The notes beneath the pieces are model-generated. The model was given only the letters and a program-made list of their open reading frames with translations. It made no database searches and was not told the origin of the DNA. From positions 17,372,600 through 17,436,599 of the forward strand of contig NC_045150.1 of assembly GCF_008831285.2 (NCBI RefSeq): a DNA stretch of 64,000 nucleotides, given 5' to 3'. How positions within the stretch are numbered: the stretch's first letter is position 1; each line of letters begins with the position of its first letter. Both the position numbers and the translations under genes were made by a program. The DNA is from Nymphaea colorata (taxonomy: Eukaryota; Streptophyta; Magnoliopsida; Nymphaeales; Nymphaeaceae). Positions 11,601-22,439 of this stretch are shown here, piece after piece.

Positions 11601-14600
11601 TCACTCTTTTCTACTTTACGAAAAGACCAAAGTAACAAAAAAAGAAAAGAGAGGGGGGTGGCGACTTGCATGTGCCGCCAGAGCATGCGCGACGGTGCAT
11701 TGGACGGATGGGCTTGAGGTGTTTGTCAAGCTCATTAAAATTGGCGGGGAGGTTTGACTCACTACAAGAAGGGCAAACCCTTTCACCTAACTCTCATCTC
11801 TTAGGGTATAGGGTTTGGGCCCATGTTGCAGCACAGGAGTTAACCCTCAAAGAATCGAAGTGGAAATGTTCGCTTGCTAGCTCCTATTCAATCTTGTTGG
11901 AACAACCCCTTTGAAGATCATTAGAATTGGTCATACATTGCACAGACGGTGCCATTCCCAGCTCCATAAGTCGGGTTTGGGCCCATGCCCAGTCTAAGGC
12001 CTGCAGCCTGGCCCATCTTGGTATGATAATAATAAAACATACGTTAAAAAGTATAATATAATAAGTAAAATTATAATGTATATAAATTATAATATATATA
12101 CATATAGAAATATATGTTTTTCCAAATAAAATAATATTTTAAGCAAGTTATTAATAGATTTGGACTAACTCAGCCCAAAATATTGAGTATCCAACCCAAC
12201 TGGGTGCACAACCTTAAACGGCAGCACACAAAACCTGCTCCAAATAAAAAAAGATTATCCTAATTGACAACCAGTGATATATGTACCAAACCAGATCAGT
12301 ATCTTAGGTTTATCCATGGACACTCACTGGCAGAGATTTGTATGAAGGGCATTTTGGTCATTTTTGAATAAGAAAAGGGTGACTATGTCATTTTGAAACA
12401 CTTTCCTTTCTTTTATTAATGCCCTTATAATGGAGTTTTTTTTTCCTTTTCTTTTAATATAGCAACACAAACCTACAGAAAAAGTGAGTACATTATATTG
12501 ATTACGTAGTCAGACTTCCACTGTTAGTTTGTCCATCGGGCTCCAATCTGTTTTCAAGGAATGTACTTTGCAATTGTCTCAAAGTCTGGTTTAAACACTT
12601 TTGTAGTTTTACACAACAATGTTTTTTTTCATGTTTAGACTTCTGGGTATTCTTAGGGGTGGTTGCACTGGACAGCAAGGTGGACCACCTCATCTAAGGA
12701 GTCTTGTTCAAATTTTGGAGGAGTCACTATCACGTTTCAATGTGTTCTACTTCTACACTGTAAAAGGTTCCGAAGCATATTCTGTGAACCCAAGAAGCGG
12801 GCATAGAGAGGACAATAGCCTCTCTTAGGGACAATAAAATGAACCACTCACTCTTTTTCACAAAAAAAAAGAAAAAAAAAAGAAAAGAAGAAAATCTTCA
12901 TATGGGCCATATTACAACTCACTATCACTATCATGGCCCATGGTTTCCTTTTAATCTTGCACCACTGGATTAAGCCTTGTCCAACACCATTAGGTATTGG
13001 TGAGGTCTAATTAAACTGACTGCAGTCAGTTCCCAGCACAATGTTGATATCTTGCATTTGAAAAATAGACTCCTTTCATCTTCTTTTTGCTTGATGGCGC
13101 GACTCAAATCAGGATGCTAGCAGAACTCCAAGCCTTTTAGGTTCGATATCTGCCATTATTCTCCTTTACCACCCAATGTACAAGATTTATATGCCTTAGA
13201 AGAACATTTTTAATCCACAAATTACTTCTCAACCTCTCTTCAATCTGCTGAGTTTTTATGGTATGCCAGATTAGGTTCCTTGTGATAGGTTTGCCCAACT
13301 GCTCTAACCAAACAAGCATGTTGTGTTGATCGTCCACCAGGATCACACCACACAATTCCTGTGTCCAAGGCTGCAAATTAAAGTAAACTATATAAATCAC
13401 TGTCTACTGCACTAAATTCTTTGTTATTGATGTTTGCTCTTTCCAATTTTGGCAGACCGACCATATATAACTAGGCTTGTTCTATGACACTGATAGGGTG
13501 TAAAGCTAGAATTTTTTCATGAGGAGGGCCAAATTGTAGTTTTAAAAATTTGATAGGGGTCAAAATATTAACTTTTCAAAACTTGTATATATGATACATA
13601 AAATCTTTTAAAATTTATATCAAAATTAAAAAAAAATGAAGGGGGGTGGGGGAGAGGGAAGGCCCCTGCTTGCCTCCTGGTCACCGGTCATCTATCTTTC
13701 TATGCTGTCATAATGGTGTTCCAAGCACTAGAGTAATGCGGAAAGTTATTGCGGAAAGTTATTGGTGCTCCACAAGGTGGGCCATTTAAGATATTTCCTT
13801 TGACTAATTCAGCCTGTAAACTGTTGATGCTAACAGCCTTACATGCAGGAAATGTAAGGCAGGCTTCATTGGTTTCCTCTAATCCGTGCAGACCAGCCCC
13901 ACCTTCTCTTTTGGCAGGCAGAGCTTGCTTCATTTAACAGAATGAGCTTTCTTCCTTTTAGTACATCCACCCCATAAGAACAGGGCACATGATAAATGAA
14001 TTTGGAATGGAGTTGGTTCCCATACCCCGTTATTGAGGAATGAAGGCCAGTATATACTTGATCAGACGAAGCCTACCAGCAAATGAAAGTAACTTTTGCT
14101 TTTACAAGTCAATTTTGTTCAATCTTGATCAAATAGTCCGTTAAATTGATTTTCCATGATATGCTTGATTTGAAGAAAAACACCTACATGTTTTATGAGA
14201 AGTTGTCTTGCCTGTCTGCCAACCCCATGAATGCAGCCACTGCACTTACCATAGCAGATAAGAACCCCATTTATATGGGCAAGAAAAGAAAGAAAAAAGT
14301 TACTTTTGTAAAATGTTTCAACGTCCTTTTACTTTTCATATCTGACCAATATACCCCACTCTCAAGACTGGGTGAGTTGTCTTTCATATATTGAGGTCAT
14401 AAACAAGCAGTTTTGTTCCCACCGGTTTCATGACCGGTATCAGTGGTGGAGTACAAAAAATTTGCTGAAGGAGAATCTGTTTAGAAACATTTATATTTGG
14501 AGGGGCGCCTATATATATGTATAAAAGTAAATATTGAATTTTCCAGTATAAAAATAAAAGAATTTTAAAGAGCTGGTGTCCAAATGCCCACACCAGTTAC

Positions 14601-15137
14601 TTGCACCAACACACATGTGGCTACGCCACTGCCTGTGGGAGGATGGGGGAAAGGGAAGAGCCTTTGGCAGCTCTTAGTAGGATGAAATACAGCTTTTACC
14701 CACCCAAATGGCCAAAGCAGGAGACTCTTTCATTTGATTGTCAATGTATTTTCATCAATATAAAGCCAACTTCAACAGCACCCAAAGATATAGTTCACGT
14801 TTTCGGGCAACTCAATCTAAAAGTTGACTTGAACTCGATGTATAATGACCACAAGCAAACTCACCTAGCTAGGTGTATTGTTGGTACTTAAATTTATTGG
14901 AATGGTGAAGTTGATGTTTCCTTTCCCTATACTTTTAATTTGGGGAATGAAACAGGTGAATGGGTGGCAGAGTTGAACGTGACTAACGCAGGACCAGAAG
15001 ACTACAAGAGGTTTGCAAGGGCTCAGTTGGAAGTGTACGGGCGAGCCTCCTTTGGATGGGCTTACTGGACCCTCAAGAACGTGAACCCGCATTGGAGCCT
15101 CCGATGGATGATAGAGAACGGCTACATCACTATCTAG
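5642..15137 (+). CDS. Secreted GH5 exo-beta-1,3-glucanase-like protein with fascin-like insert (gene 1)
   Basis: Eight exons: 5642-5839, 6159-6278, 7570-7773, 9474-9635, 10413-10579, 10708-10863, 11226-11578, 14956-15137; all introns are GT-AG and the frame stays open for 513 aa. Residues 1-30 form a signal peptide (LLLLLL core). Residues ~38-60 ([11 protein letters not shown]) are the first GH5 strand. Exons 2-3 (~67-174) are the fascin-like domain ([25 protein letters not shown]). Exons 4-8 complete the GH5 barrel: [16 protein letters not shown] (His295), INEP with acid/base Glu351, DVHYYN (His411, Tyr413) and GEW with nucleophile Glu455. The Glu-Glu spacing fits yeast-type exo-1,3-glucanases. 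The expected role is hydrolysis of beta-1,3-glucan (callose or wall glucan) in the apoplast. The start was chosen by alignment to gene 2 rather than the in-frame ATG at 5600. The usual AAPG after the LH motif reads APPY, and EWG reads EFG, so specificity may differ. Intron 7 is 3.4 kb. Confidence 0.9.
5840..6158 (+). other. Gene 1 intron 1
   Basis: 319 bases, phase 0, GTAAGA donor and TTCAG acceptor. Nothing else recognisable. Confidence 0.8.
6279..7569 (+). other. Gene 1 intron 2
   Basis: 1291 bases, phase 0. The part at about 7365-7430 (a CCCATGCTATGCATTCGG block followed by a TGTTTGAACCTGAGC block) has a counterpart in intron 2 of gene 2 (about 52989-53045, minus strand), so the two introns descend from one. 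A (G)GGTCATTTTTGTATT / GGGCATTTTCATC pair lies at 6546-6592. No gene is present. Confidence 0.7.
8225..8500 (-). repeat. tRNA-derived (SINE-like) repeat in gene 1 intron 3, shared with gene 2
   Basis: On the minus strand a GGTCACATGGTTGGGTTCGAG block and a GTTCAAAGCC block stand in A-box and B-box spacing. They are followed by a tail with TGAAATGACCAA and CCTCTACACAAAA blocks. The same order is seen at 51890-52085 inside intron 3 of gene 2, in the same antisense orientation relative to its gene. The insertion therefore predates the gene duplication. The exact ends are uncertain. Confidence 0.5.
8797..8857 (+). other. G-quadruplex-prone G-rich tract in intron 3
   Basis: About 60 bases contain many runs of three or more G, including one run of ten (GGGGTGGGCAGGGGGGGGGG). 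The tract is on the sense strand of gene 1, so both DNA and pre-mRNA could fold. Nothing comparable is seen in intron 3 of gene 2. Confidence 0.65.
10128..10200 (+). repeat. tRNA-like sequence (tRNA pseudogene or SINE head) in gene 1 intron 4
   Basis: 73 bases fold as a degraded tRNA. The acceptor TTCTTCA pairs with TGAAGAG (one T-G wobble). The A-box is TAGCTTAGTGG and the D stem is GCT/AGC. A GACT/AGTC anticodon stem and a perfect T arm (GTAAG, loop TTTGAAT, CTTAC) follow. The anticodon loop is 9-11 bases, not 7, and there are extra bases at the arm junctions, so it cannot be a working tRNA. It lies in the sense orientation of the host gene. Confidence 0.6.
13490..13675. repeat. hAT-type MITE remnant in intron 7
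   Basis: The left edge reads AGGGTGTAAAGCTAGAATTT then GAGGAGGGCCAAAT. The right edge reads GGAAGGCCCCTGCTTGCC. The interior is AT-rich with no coding capacity. The arrangement is like the short hAT-derived elements elsewhere in this window, but the inverted ends are too diverged to place exactly. Confidence 0.4.
14441..14631. repeat. MITE with CAGTGGYG inverted ends in intron 7
   Basis: It starts CAGTGGTGGAG and ends CTACGCCACTG, giving inverted termini CAGTGG(T/C)G. It is 191 bases, AT-rich and non-coding. The ends match those of the element at 53054-53233. No clear 8 bp target duplication remains. Confidence 0.5.
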
Positions 15138-15209
15138 TTGTAGCACATTTGCTTTCTTTCTCTCCTGCATTATATCCACTGGGACTGCTATTATGTACCC
15201 AAGTCCTTG

Positions 15210-15215
15210 AATAAA
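15210..15215 (+). terminator. Poly(A) signal of gene 1
   Basis: AATAAA lies 73 bases after the stop codon, in a 3' UTR almost identical to that of gene 2. Similarity to gene 2 stops about five bases after the hexamer. Confidence 0.75.
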
Positions 15216-15228
15216 CATCCAGTTGAAA

Positions 15229-15230
<2 letters not shown>

Positions 15231-15304
<74 letters not shown>
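15231..15304. repeat. (AT)n microsatellite, about 37 units
   Basis: An uninterrupted AT dinucleotide run lies just past the poly(A) signal of gene 1. It is likely length-variable. Confidence 0.95.
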
Positions 15305-15309
<5 letters not shown>

Positions 15310-15400
15310 AGGTCGGTGCTGCCGGTGATGGCCTGATTCAGCAGGGGAACAGAAAGACGAAGAGATAGGGAACCTTATGCTGTTTAAGGAGGCCACTTTT

Positions 15401-15668
15401 ATCTTATATATGCTTTTAAAATTCTGTATTTTAAGATATGGTGGTAATTGATCCTTTGGATAATGGATTACTTGCAGTTTAGAAATTATGTAACCTTTTC
15501 TCTTTTTAATGATAAGCTTGCAATGTGCGTTGTGATCTTATATATGCTTTTGAAGTTCTGTGTTTTATGATATGGTGATAATCGGTCCTTTGGATAATGG
15601 ATTACTGGCACTTCAGAAATTATGTAACCTTTTCTCTTGTTAATGATAAGCTTGCAATGTGCATTGTT
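15401..15668. repeat. 134 bp tandem duplication downstream of gene 1
   Basis: ATCTTATATATGCTTTT starts at 15401 and again at 15535. Both copies run through GGATAATGGATTACT and AATGATAAGCTTGCAATGTG with roughly ten differences, so the duplication is moderately old. Confidence 0.9.
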
Positions 15669-17310
15669 ACTCTCAATAGATTTTAAACTGGATACAGATA
15701 TAGGTACAATGATTGACATGTAACATTCATTGACCATTAAACCAAATCCCCCATTCCATCACATTGTTTCTTAAAAAAAAAAAGAGTTATGAGATCAAAT
15801 TCTCACAGCATTGTTGCCAAATAGTAATAAGATATTCTGTTTTATGTATCTGCCCCAAAAATTGGAATAGGTTCACAGAACACTTGATTCTAAGGAATTA
15901 AGAGATTGAATCCCTAAGAGGTAGTTTTGGTGGCAAAAAATGAGTATTTTATCTATCAAAAAAATTGGAACAACTTAAAAAGTCCAGCCCTGTTCCTTAA
16001 ACTACTGTTTGATGGAGAAGAAATAAAATTACTAAAAAAAAAGAAAAGAAAGAAACTGTTGTAAAACCCAAATACAGGTGTCATCCAGCAGTCTTGTGAA
16101 ACTGCTGCTCTTTTGGAGAAAAATTAATTTTTTGAATGCAAAAAAGGTATGAAAACTAGATGCCAAATGATTAATAAAAACTAATTCTTATAAAGTGGTA
16201 AGATGGGGTAAAACACAAGGAACGTGAGACTTAAGGCAATTGAACTAGATCCGATAAAGTTCACCGCATTAATACATCAATAATGAAAAGTCAACAATAT
16301 TTAACTTTCCCTAATTAAATCAACCGTGGAGGAATAAACCCTCAACCTTTATCGCTCAATAAATAGGGGATATTTACAATCCCACTAGACGAGCGAGATG
16401 AGACCATCAAACACAAGTCTCTGTAACCCGATCCCACTGGTCAGGTCACCTCCTTCTTTCAAAATGAAGAACAAAGCACTAAATTTACTTGTAGGAAACT
16501 TTGGAGGGACCTTAATTTATCCTTCTTAATGCTGAAGGACTGTGTTTTTGTAACTCCTTGAAATGAATGGAAATGTGATGGGTCGTTCGGCCAGTACTGA
16601 GTCGTCATTGTGGCATGCCGGTCGCGGGGGCTTCACCGGAGGTGGCACCGTGGCTGGAGTCGACCATAGGTTTCTGCAGAAACCCTCGGTCGATCTAGAT
16701 CGAGAGATAAGAGAGATTAAAAGAATCTAAAATATAAAAAACGAAGAAGTTAATTAATAGAGAGGGTGAGAAGATGCAGCTTATGTTAGCAAAAGGAATG
16801 ACCTGTCTGCACTTCCTCTTCTTATGCTCCTGTGAATGACACAACACAAGAAAACAACACACTAATCGAGTACTTGTTTCTACAAGTGATCACAAAGGCA
16901 TGACATGTGATAAGAGCACACAACACTAAAAATTTGGAGCACACTTGAAATGCTTTTTTTTCACACATTTAGCCAACCCAAAGGGCCATATATATACATG
17001 TAAGAAAAAACTGAAAAATAAATGACATTGACTCTTGGTAACTCCACTATGGTCATTATGGACATATTAAAAACAGAAAACTGAAAATATAATGACCATA
17101 TTAAAAACAAAAAAACTGAAATTTAAAATAGGGCACATGTCTTGGAACGATAGAACTTTTGGAGAACCCAAAAGTTAAACCGTTCACCTTCTTCATAAAG
17201 GCAGCTGCATTAATTTTGCATTAACTTTCATCAGCTTAGGCCCTTTTACCAGTGCCCTCGTGGCTGCCAATGGCATCGCTGTCAGTTAAATGCGTCGCCG
17301 CAGACCAGTC
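15669..17310. other. Intergenic, no gene recognised
   Basis: AT-rich sequence with several poly(A) runs. The segment at 16560-16700 is GC-richer but has no recognisable coding or terminal structure. The last bases (17306-17310, CAGTC) are the probable target duplication of the Copia element that follows. Confidence 0.5.
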
Positions 17311-17623
17311 TCTTGGGTCATATTGGATTCAGACGCATGATAATAGCCCTGCATCAACACGGATAAGCATTTAGAACCCATCGACTCAAACGCATGAAGT
17401 GTATAAACAAAGTGTCCGGTGATGAGAGGGACACGCTACATATCCACGGCCTTGGGTAAGAGGGTCCTTCTCACCATACAGCCTGTGTATTCTCATCCCT
17501 ACGTGCGATGGCTGAGGGGAGAAACCCTGTTTCCTCAGACTGATGCAGGTTCATCGTCTTCTATCTTCACGCCGTGAAAGCTTCCTGTTTTTGTCTCCAC
17601 CCGCTTTTATGGTCACCCCAACA
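17311..17623 (+). repeat. 5' LTR of the Copia element
   Basis: 313 bases, beginning TCTTGGG (original TG mutated to TC) and ending CACCCCAACA. TGGGTTATGGGCCCA follows (17625-17639) and may be a decayed initiator-Met tRNA primer site. Confidence 0.8.
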
Positions 17624-17743
17624 ATGGGTTATGGGCCCACCACGCTTCTGCTGCACAAGGTTATTGTTGGGTAGCCAAAGCCTTTGCAGAGGCCGACTTT
17701 CATGGCGTTTCGTCTTTGCCATTCGGCAGAAAGACAATTGGCC

Positions 17744-17905
17744 CTGGGGAGAGCCATGGCCTCACCCCATGCAATTAAAAAAAAAAAGATTCAAATAACT
17801 AAATATTTTTAGTTTGGCCACTGTAGCTTTGGACTGGGGTTTAGTTTGGCCCCTGTACATCTTAAACTGGATCCAACCCACAAGCCCGCTGCCCCCTTTC
17901 GTCAT
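17744..17905. repeat. Small hAT-type non-autonomous element remnant
   Basis: The left edge TGGGGAGAGCCATGGCC is similar to the right-end sequence of the complete hAT element at 62331 (TAGGGGCAGAGC on the minus strand). The body contains TTTTTAGTTTGGCC and GTTTGGCCCCTGTAC blocks. It could instead be the left end of the hAT copy at 18580-21570. Confidence 0.35.
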
Positions 17906-18579
17906 TGTCCCCATTGTTGTCGGTGTGAGGTGTCTAGATTGAACTGCAGCCTGCCGCTAGCCATTCAAGAGTCACACTGTTGTCACCTTTCTGCCTAGCG
18001 TTTGGATTGCCGCTGGTCCACTGGAGGGCTGCAGGCTGTCGTCGGCCCAGACACTGTTATTGCCGCGGCTTCATTGTTCACTATTCCACCTTTGCCCTTC
18101 AGGTCTCCTTCTTGGCTTCTTATTTTTCCTTCTTCCAAATTTTTTCAATCTCAAACACATAGACATCATATTCACGAATGACTCACGACAGAAATAGGGC
18201 TTAGGGTTTACCGTTTACTATTTAGGCCATGTAGGAAGCAATGAGCACTACCACCTAAGTATGAGTACAATGTTATCTTCTAGGTTACTTTTTGCTGATA
18301 GAGTCATGGTAATTCCTTGCTCACTCATAAATTTATGTCTTTTTTTTTTAATTAAGCATACAATTGTCATTTTTTTTGCTTTTCTTTCAATATTTATTCT
18401 TTTGTTGAACCAATATACTGCTTCTGATTTTTTTTTTTTTACGTGTTTCTTTTTGTTTTACACTTCTTGAGGATTAGAAACCATTTTTGCATAAAAATGG
18501 TCTTTGTTCCATAGTTTTTGTTTTTTCTTTTTTAACTGTTATGCTCGAGTTATAACCGCCTGAAATTGTTCGAGTTCGA

Positions 18580-21570
18580 TATGATTAAATCTTATTGTCT
18601 ATTTTAAATTTCAAAAGATGATGAAAATGATTCAAGATTATTTCAAAAAAAAAAGTTATTGATCAAGAGGAAGAAAACCAAAAGGAAAAAAACCAAAATG
18701 CTGGTTAGTCTGAAAGCTCTTGATGTTAGTCTTTTGACTTGGATTCTCCACCTTTTAAATATTCAAAAATTCAAACTACAGAAAGCATCGTGCTTAATCC
18801 ATGGTTGTAACGTCCTATATTGGAGATATCACTAAATGAGATAGATGAAGTTAGGCAAGCATATATTAATCATGGGCCATATCAGCACAAGCTCCATAGA
18901 TATCCAGTGTTAGGTCATTCAAATCATCTTCATAAATTTCAAGCTTCATGGTTTCAAAGATTTACATGGTTAGAATATTCTCTAAAAACAGATAGTACAT
19001 ATTGTTTCTCATGTTATATTTTCAATATTGCAGCTTCAAATGACAATCTATTTATTATTGAAGGATTCAAAGCTTGGAAGAAGGTGGGTGGTAGTGAGAA
19101 AACACATGCATTTTATAGTCATGGGAGATCAAGTTAAAATCGCCCCATAATACGAACATGCGAGCATTTAAGTCATCAAAGCAAATACATAGATAAAATG
19201 ATTGAAAAGCAAAATTCAGAGCTTGTTCACAACAATCGTTTGAGATTGAAGACATCTGTAGACGTAGTTAGTTGGTGAGCATTTCAAGCTTGTCCTTTTA
19301 GAGGCCATGATGAAAGTTCAAGTTCATTAAACCAAGGTAAGCTTATTGAGTTCGTTAAAACTTTAGCTAGTTGTAATGACAAAGTTGCACAAATTGTTAT
19401 AGATAATGCCCCAAAGAATGCTAATTATACATCACCAAGAGTTTAGAAATAAATTTTACATGTTTTTGCAAATAAAGTGAGAGCTAAAATTATAAAAGAA
19501 ATTGGTGAAGCTAAATATTGTATTGTTATTAATGAAGCTCGAAATGAGTCCAAGACAAAGCAAATGGTTGTCCTTCTTGGATTTGTTAATAAGCAAGGTC
19601 AAATTCAAGAGCGGTTTTTAGATGTTGTGCAAGCGAGAGATACTACAACAATTACTTTGAATAAAGCAATTTCTACTTTGTCTCAACATAATCTTATTAT
19701 TCAATATATACAGGGTTAAGTATGTGAAAACGTTATTAATATATAAGCATCAATTTTGAATGAATGTCCTCATGAATATTATGTTCATTGTTTTGCGCAT
19801 AAACTACTACTTGTCGCAACTTCAAAAGAAGCTGTCGATGTTCATAACTTTTTTGAATAGTTAACATATGTAATTAATGTTGTTAGTGCAAGCAGCAAAC
19901 GTAATGATGAATTGCATGAAGCTCAAGCAAATGAAATTGCATTTAGAATTGCTATAGTGAACTTGAAACAAGAAGATGACCTAATCAAATTAGAATGTAA
20001 TGATGAATTGCATGAAGCTCAAGCAAATGAAATTGCATTTAGAATTGCTATAGTGAACTTGAAACAAGAAAAAGACTTAATAAAATTAAACTATTATGGC
20101 GGCTTAGTGATACTAGATGATGATCTCATTTTTTGAATGTGTAGAATTTGATAAAAATATTCAATGCAATATGTGCAGCATTAGAAATCTAAGAGACAAT
20201 GGATCAACATATCAAATACGGAGCGAAGGCAATCCAACTTACAACATGATCACATCATTTGACTTTGTATTATTTTGCACTTGGTACAATAAATTTTGGG
20301 ACCAATTGATACTCTTTGTCAGACATTGCAAATGCAAGGACAAGACATTTTAATGCAATGACTATGGTTTATAATTCAAAAGAGTTCCTACAAGAAGTTA
20401 TAGAGATTGGTTGGGATATATTGTGGGAGAATTTTGTGTGGTACATGATATCCTTATTTAAGATATGGATGTCCAATATTTTGTCAGAGGTCGTTGTGAA
20501 CGTAATTTTATTAGAGTGAGACATCATTATAATGTCAATATTTGTATTGTTGCCATTGATTCTTACCTGTTAGAGTTAAACAGTAGATTTAATGAGAATT
20601 TTGTGTAAATACTTTGTTTGATGTTGACATTCAACCCTAGAGATCAATATGAGTCGTTTAATGAATGAGATGCATACGCTCTTACACAAAAGTTTTATTT
20701 TAAAGATTTTCTAGGCTCGGATATTATGGGTTTAAATTATCAGTTAAGACATTATAAAAATGATATTTGTCATTATCCATGTTTTAAAAATCTAGGTACA
20801 ATATCAAATGTATGTTAAGCATTAACACGTAGTTGGAAAAGTAAATGATATCCTTATGTATATAGGTTGTTTAGTCTCATTCTAATACTTTCTATCTTCA
20901 CTACAACCACAGAAAGGGCATTCTCGCTGTAAAACTTATTAAAAAAATATTGCATAACAAAATGAAGGCTGATTCTTTGCAAATTGTCTATTTTTGTATA
21001 TTGAGAAAAAACTCGCTCAAATGTTCGATTTGAATGATATTATTGATGCCTTTACAAGATGAAGTAGAACACAACTACAATAGGTAAACCATTTTGTTGC
21101 ATCCTTTTTATGCTAATGTTCATTTGAATCATTATTTAGTTTCAATAATAAGTGATGTAGTTTTTATTTACTTTTTATTGTGCAGGTAAATGAATGATGA
21201 TGTCCAATTATTTTTAATAAAAATAAAGGCAAAAACTGATTGTGTTACATAAAAAAATGCAAAACTGCTTGTTTTAGGTAAGTGTCATTTTTTTTTGTTT
21301 TGGAGTTTATAGATGTATTTGTTAGTTAAATTTTGGGTTGTGATATTTGTATATCCACCTTATACTCACACATACATCATTGTAATAGAAATAGAACACC
21401 TTATCTATATAGCACAAATCGCGTTTTGTGCTAATGACACAAGCAATTATTAAAATGTATTGTACAATAGGTCGCACTTCACGTTCATGACATGGGCAAT
21501 TGAATACAACATATGTTCATTTCTACTACACTGTGGTTTGCAAACACTATCTAAAGTGTCTAAGTTTATA
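18580..21570 (+). pseudogene. hAT transposase (DUF4371, zinc-finger MYM-type 1-like), broken copy 1
   Basis: Transposase remnant nested in the Copia element. Readable blocks in order: GPYQHKLHRYPV and WLEYSLKTDSTYCFSCYIF (near 18880-19020), FRGHDESSSSLNQGKL and a KVRAKIIKEIGEAKYCIV region (19300-19530), an ERFLDVVQARDTTT region (19610-19660), and a C-terminal hAT dimerisation region near 20890-21010 (TTERAFSL-type). Many stops and frameshifts interrupt it. It aligns from ~18583 to ~21565 with the copy at 58925-61835, including more than 400 bases beyond the last exon. Terminal inverted repeats and a target duplication were not found for this copy. Confidence 0.85.
19901..20092 (+). repeat. 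96 bp in-frame tandem duplication inside hAT copy 1
   Basis: The unit beginning GTAATGATGAATTGCATGAA occurs at 19901 and 19997. The copies are nearly identical, and the unit of 96 bases equals 32 codons. The related transposase at 60270-60370 has only one copy, so the duplication arose in this copy after the two separated. Confidence 0.9.
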
Positions 21571-22430
21571 TATGTATAATATTATTAATATATATATATG
21601 TATATATATATATATAATATATTATGGTTTGTTGGATTGTTTGGTGGTAAATTGCTGGTGACCCACACTTTAAAAAGAAAACGAAACCCTCGCCTATGTC
21701 TCTCTCTATGCACATCTTAGTTTGGATCGCCAACATCCAGCGTCAACCAACAACTCCGCCTCTCCCTCCTTTATCCCGAACCTCCGACAGTTTACAATGG
21801 AGAAACCAACAAGGGTTTTAGACAAGCATCCATCATTCGGTATTCAAGAAGATGCTTGTCACGCCTTCACTGCTGCTTGTTGTAGGACGCAGCAGGCTGG
21901 CTAGACAAAGTGACTAAGTCGGCTGGAATGCATGATTGCCATGATGGCTGGCAACAGCGAGTCCTCTTCGCAGAAGAACCAAAAGGAGAAAGAGGGGGTT
22001 TCGAGGAGAGAGAGAAAAAAGGGTGCAGTCTGGTTCTTCATATGATCTTCTTTTCTATGGTTTTTTTATCGAACCGATTCAAGCTTCACGCTAATTTTTA
22101 ATCTGGTCTGAATTTTTGGTAATTAATTCAGGTTATCTATAAATCGGCTTGCGTGGTGTTAGCCGGTTCAGAGAGAGTACCGACCGGTTCAGGCTGTTTT
22201 GACTGGTACATGACTGATTCACTTCATTTTATGAATGGTTTGTACTCTTACGAACCAGTACATTCTATTTTGGATTGATACAGTAATGGTTCTTGGCTTT
22301 AAGGGGAAAATTGGGGCATTCTGAACTATTTAAAGTTTTAAAGATGAAGAATATTTGATGGCTATGGTTTATTTGCTTATTTATGTTGTATCATGCATGA
22401 ATTGACTGATTTTATGTTGGGCATGCTAGA
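21571..22430. other. Copia leader or hAT flank, no gene recognised
   Basis: It contains a TA-rich run at 21590-21625, then less AT-rich sequence (21700-22000) with short open frames that match nothing I know. It probably includes the hAT right edge and the Copia 5' leader. Confidence 0.4.
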
Positions 22431-22439
22431 AGACTGTAA

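Larger units (their letters stand above)
11579..14955 (+). other. Gene 1 intron 7 (3.4 kb), filled with small repeats
   Basis: Phase 1 intron; the corresponding intron of gene 2 is only 694 bases. It holds a GGGCATTTTGGTCATTT motif at 12347-12363, hAT-type MITE remnants at 13490-13675 and 14441-14631, and no coding sequence that I recognise. CACTACAAGAA at 11760 resembles a CACTA terminus, but nothing else supports it. Confidence 0.7.

Noticed and set aside
11760-11770. CACTACAAGAA in intron 7 as a CACTA transposon end
   Set aside because: No subterminal repeats, no partner end and no 3 bp duplication were seen; the match is short enough to be chance.
14865-15218. Minus-strand open frame over the last exon of gene 1, with a matching plus-strand frame at 46674-46958 over gene 2
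   Set aside because: The two predicted peptides look conserved, but both are exact antisense shadows of the conserved last exon and 3' UTR of the glucanase genes.
15130-15396. Open frame with (YI)n repeats
   Set aside because: It is a translation of the (AT)n microsatellite after gene 1, not a gene; the same applies to the frame at 30331-30516.
18580-21570. Terminal inverted repeats and target duplication for hAT copy 1
   Set aside because: The possible left edge at 17744 has no matching right edge or octamer before the Copia gag, so full boundaries are not claimed.
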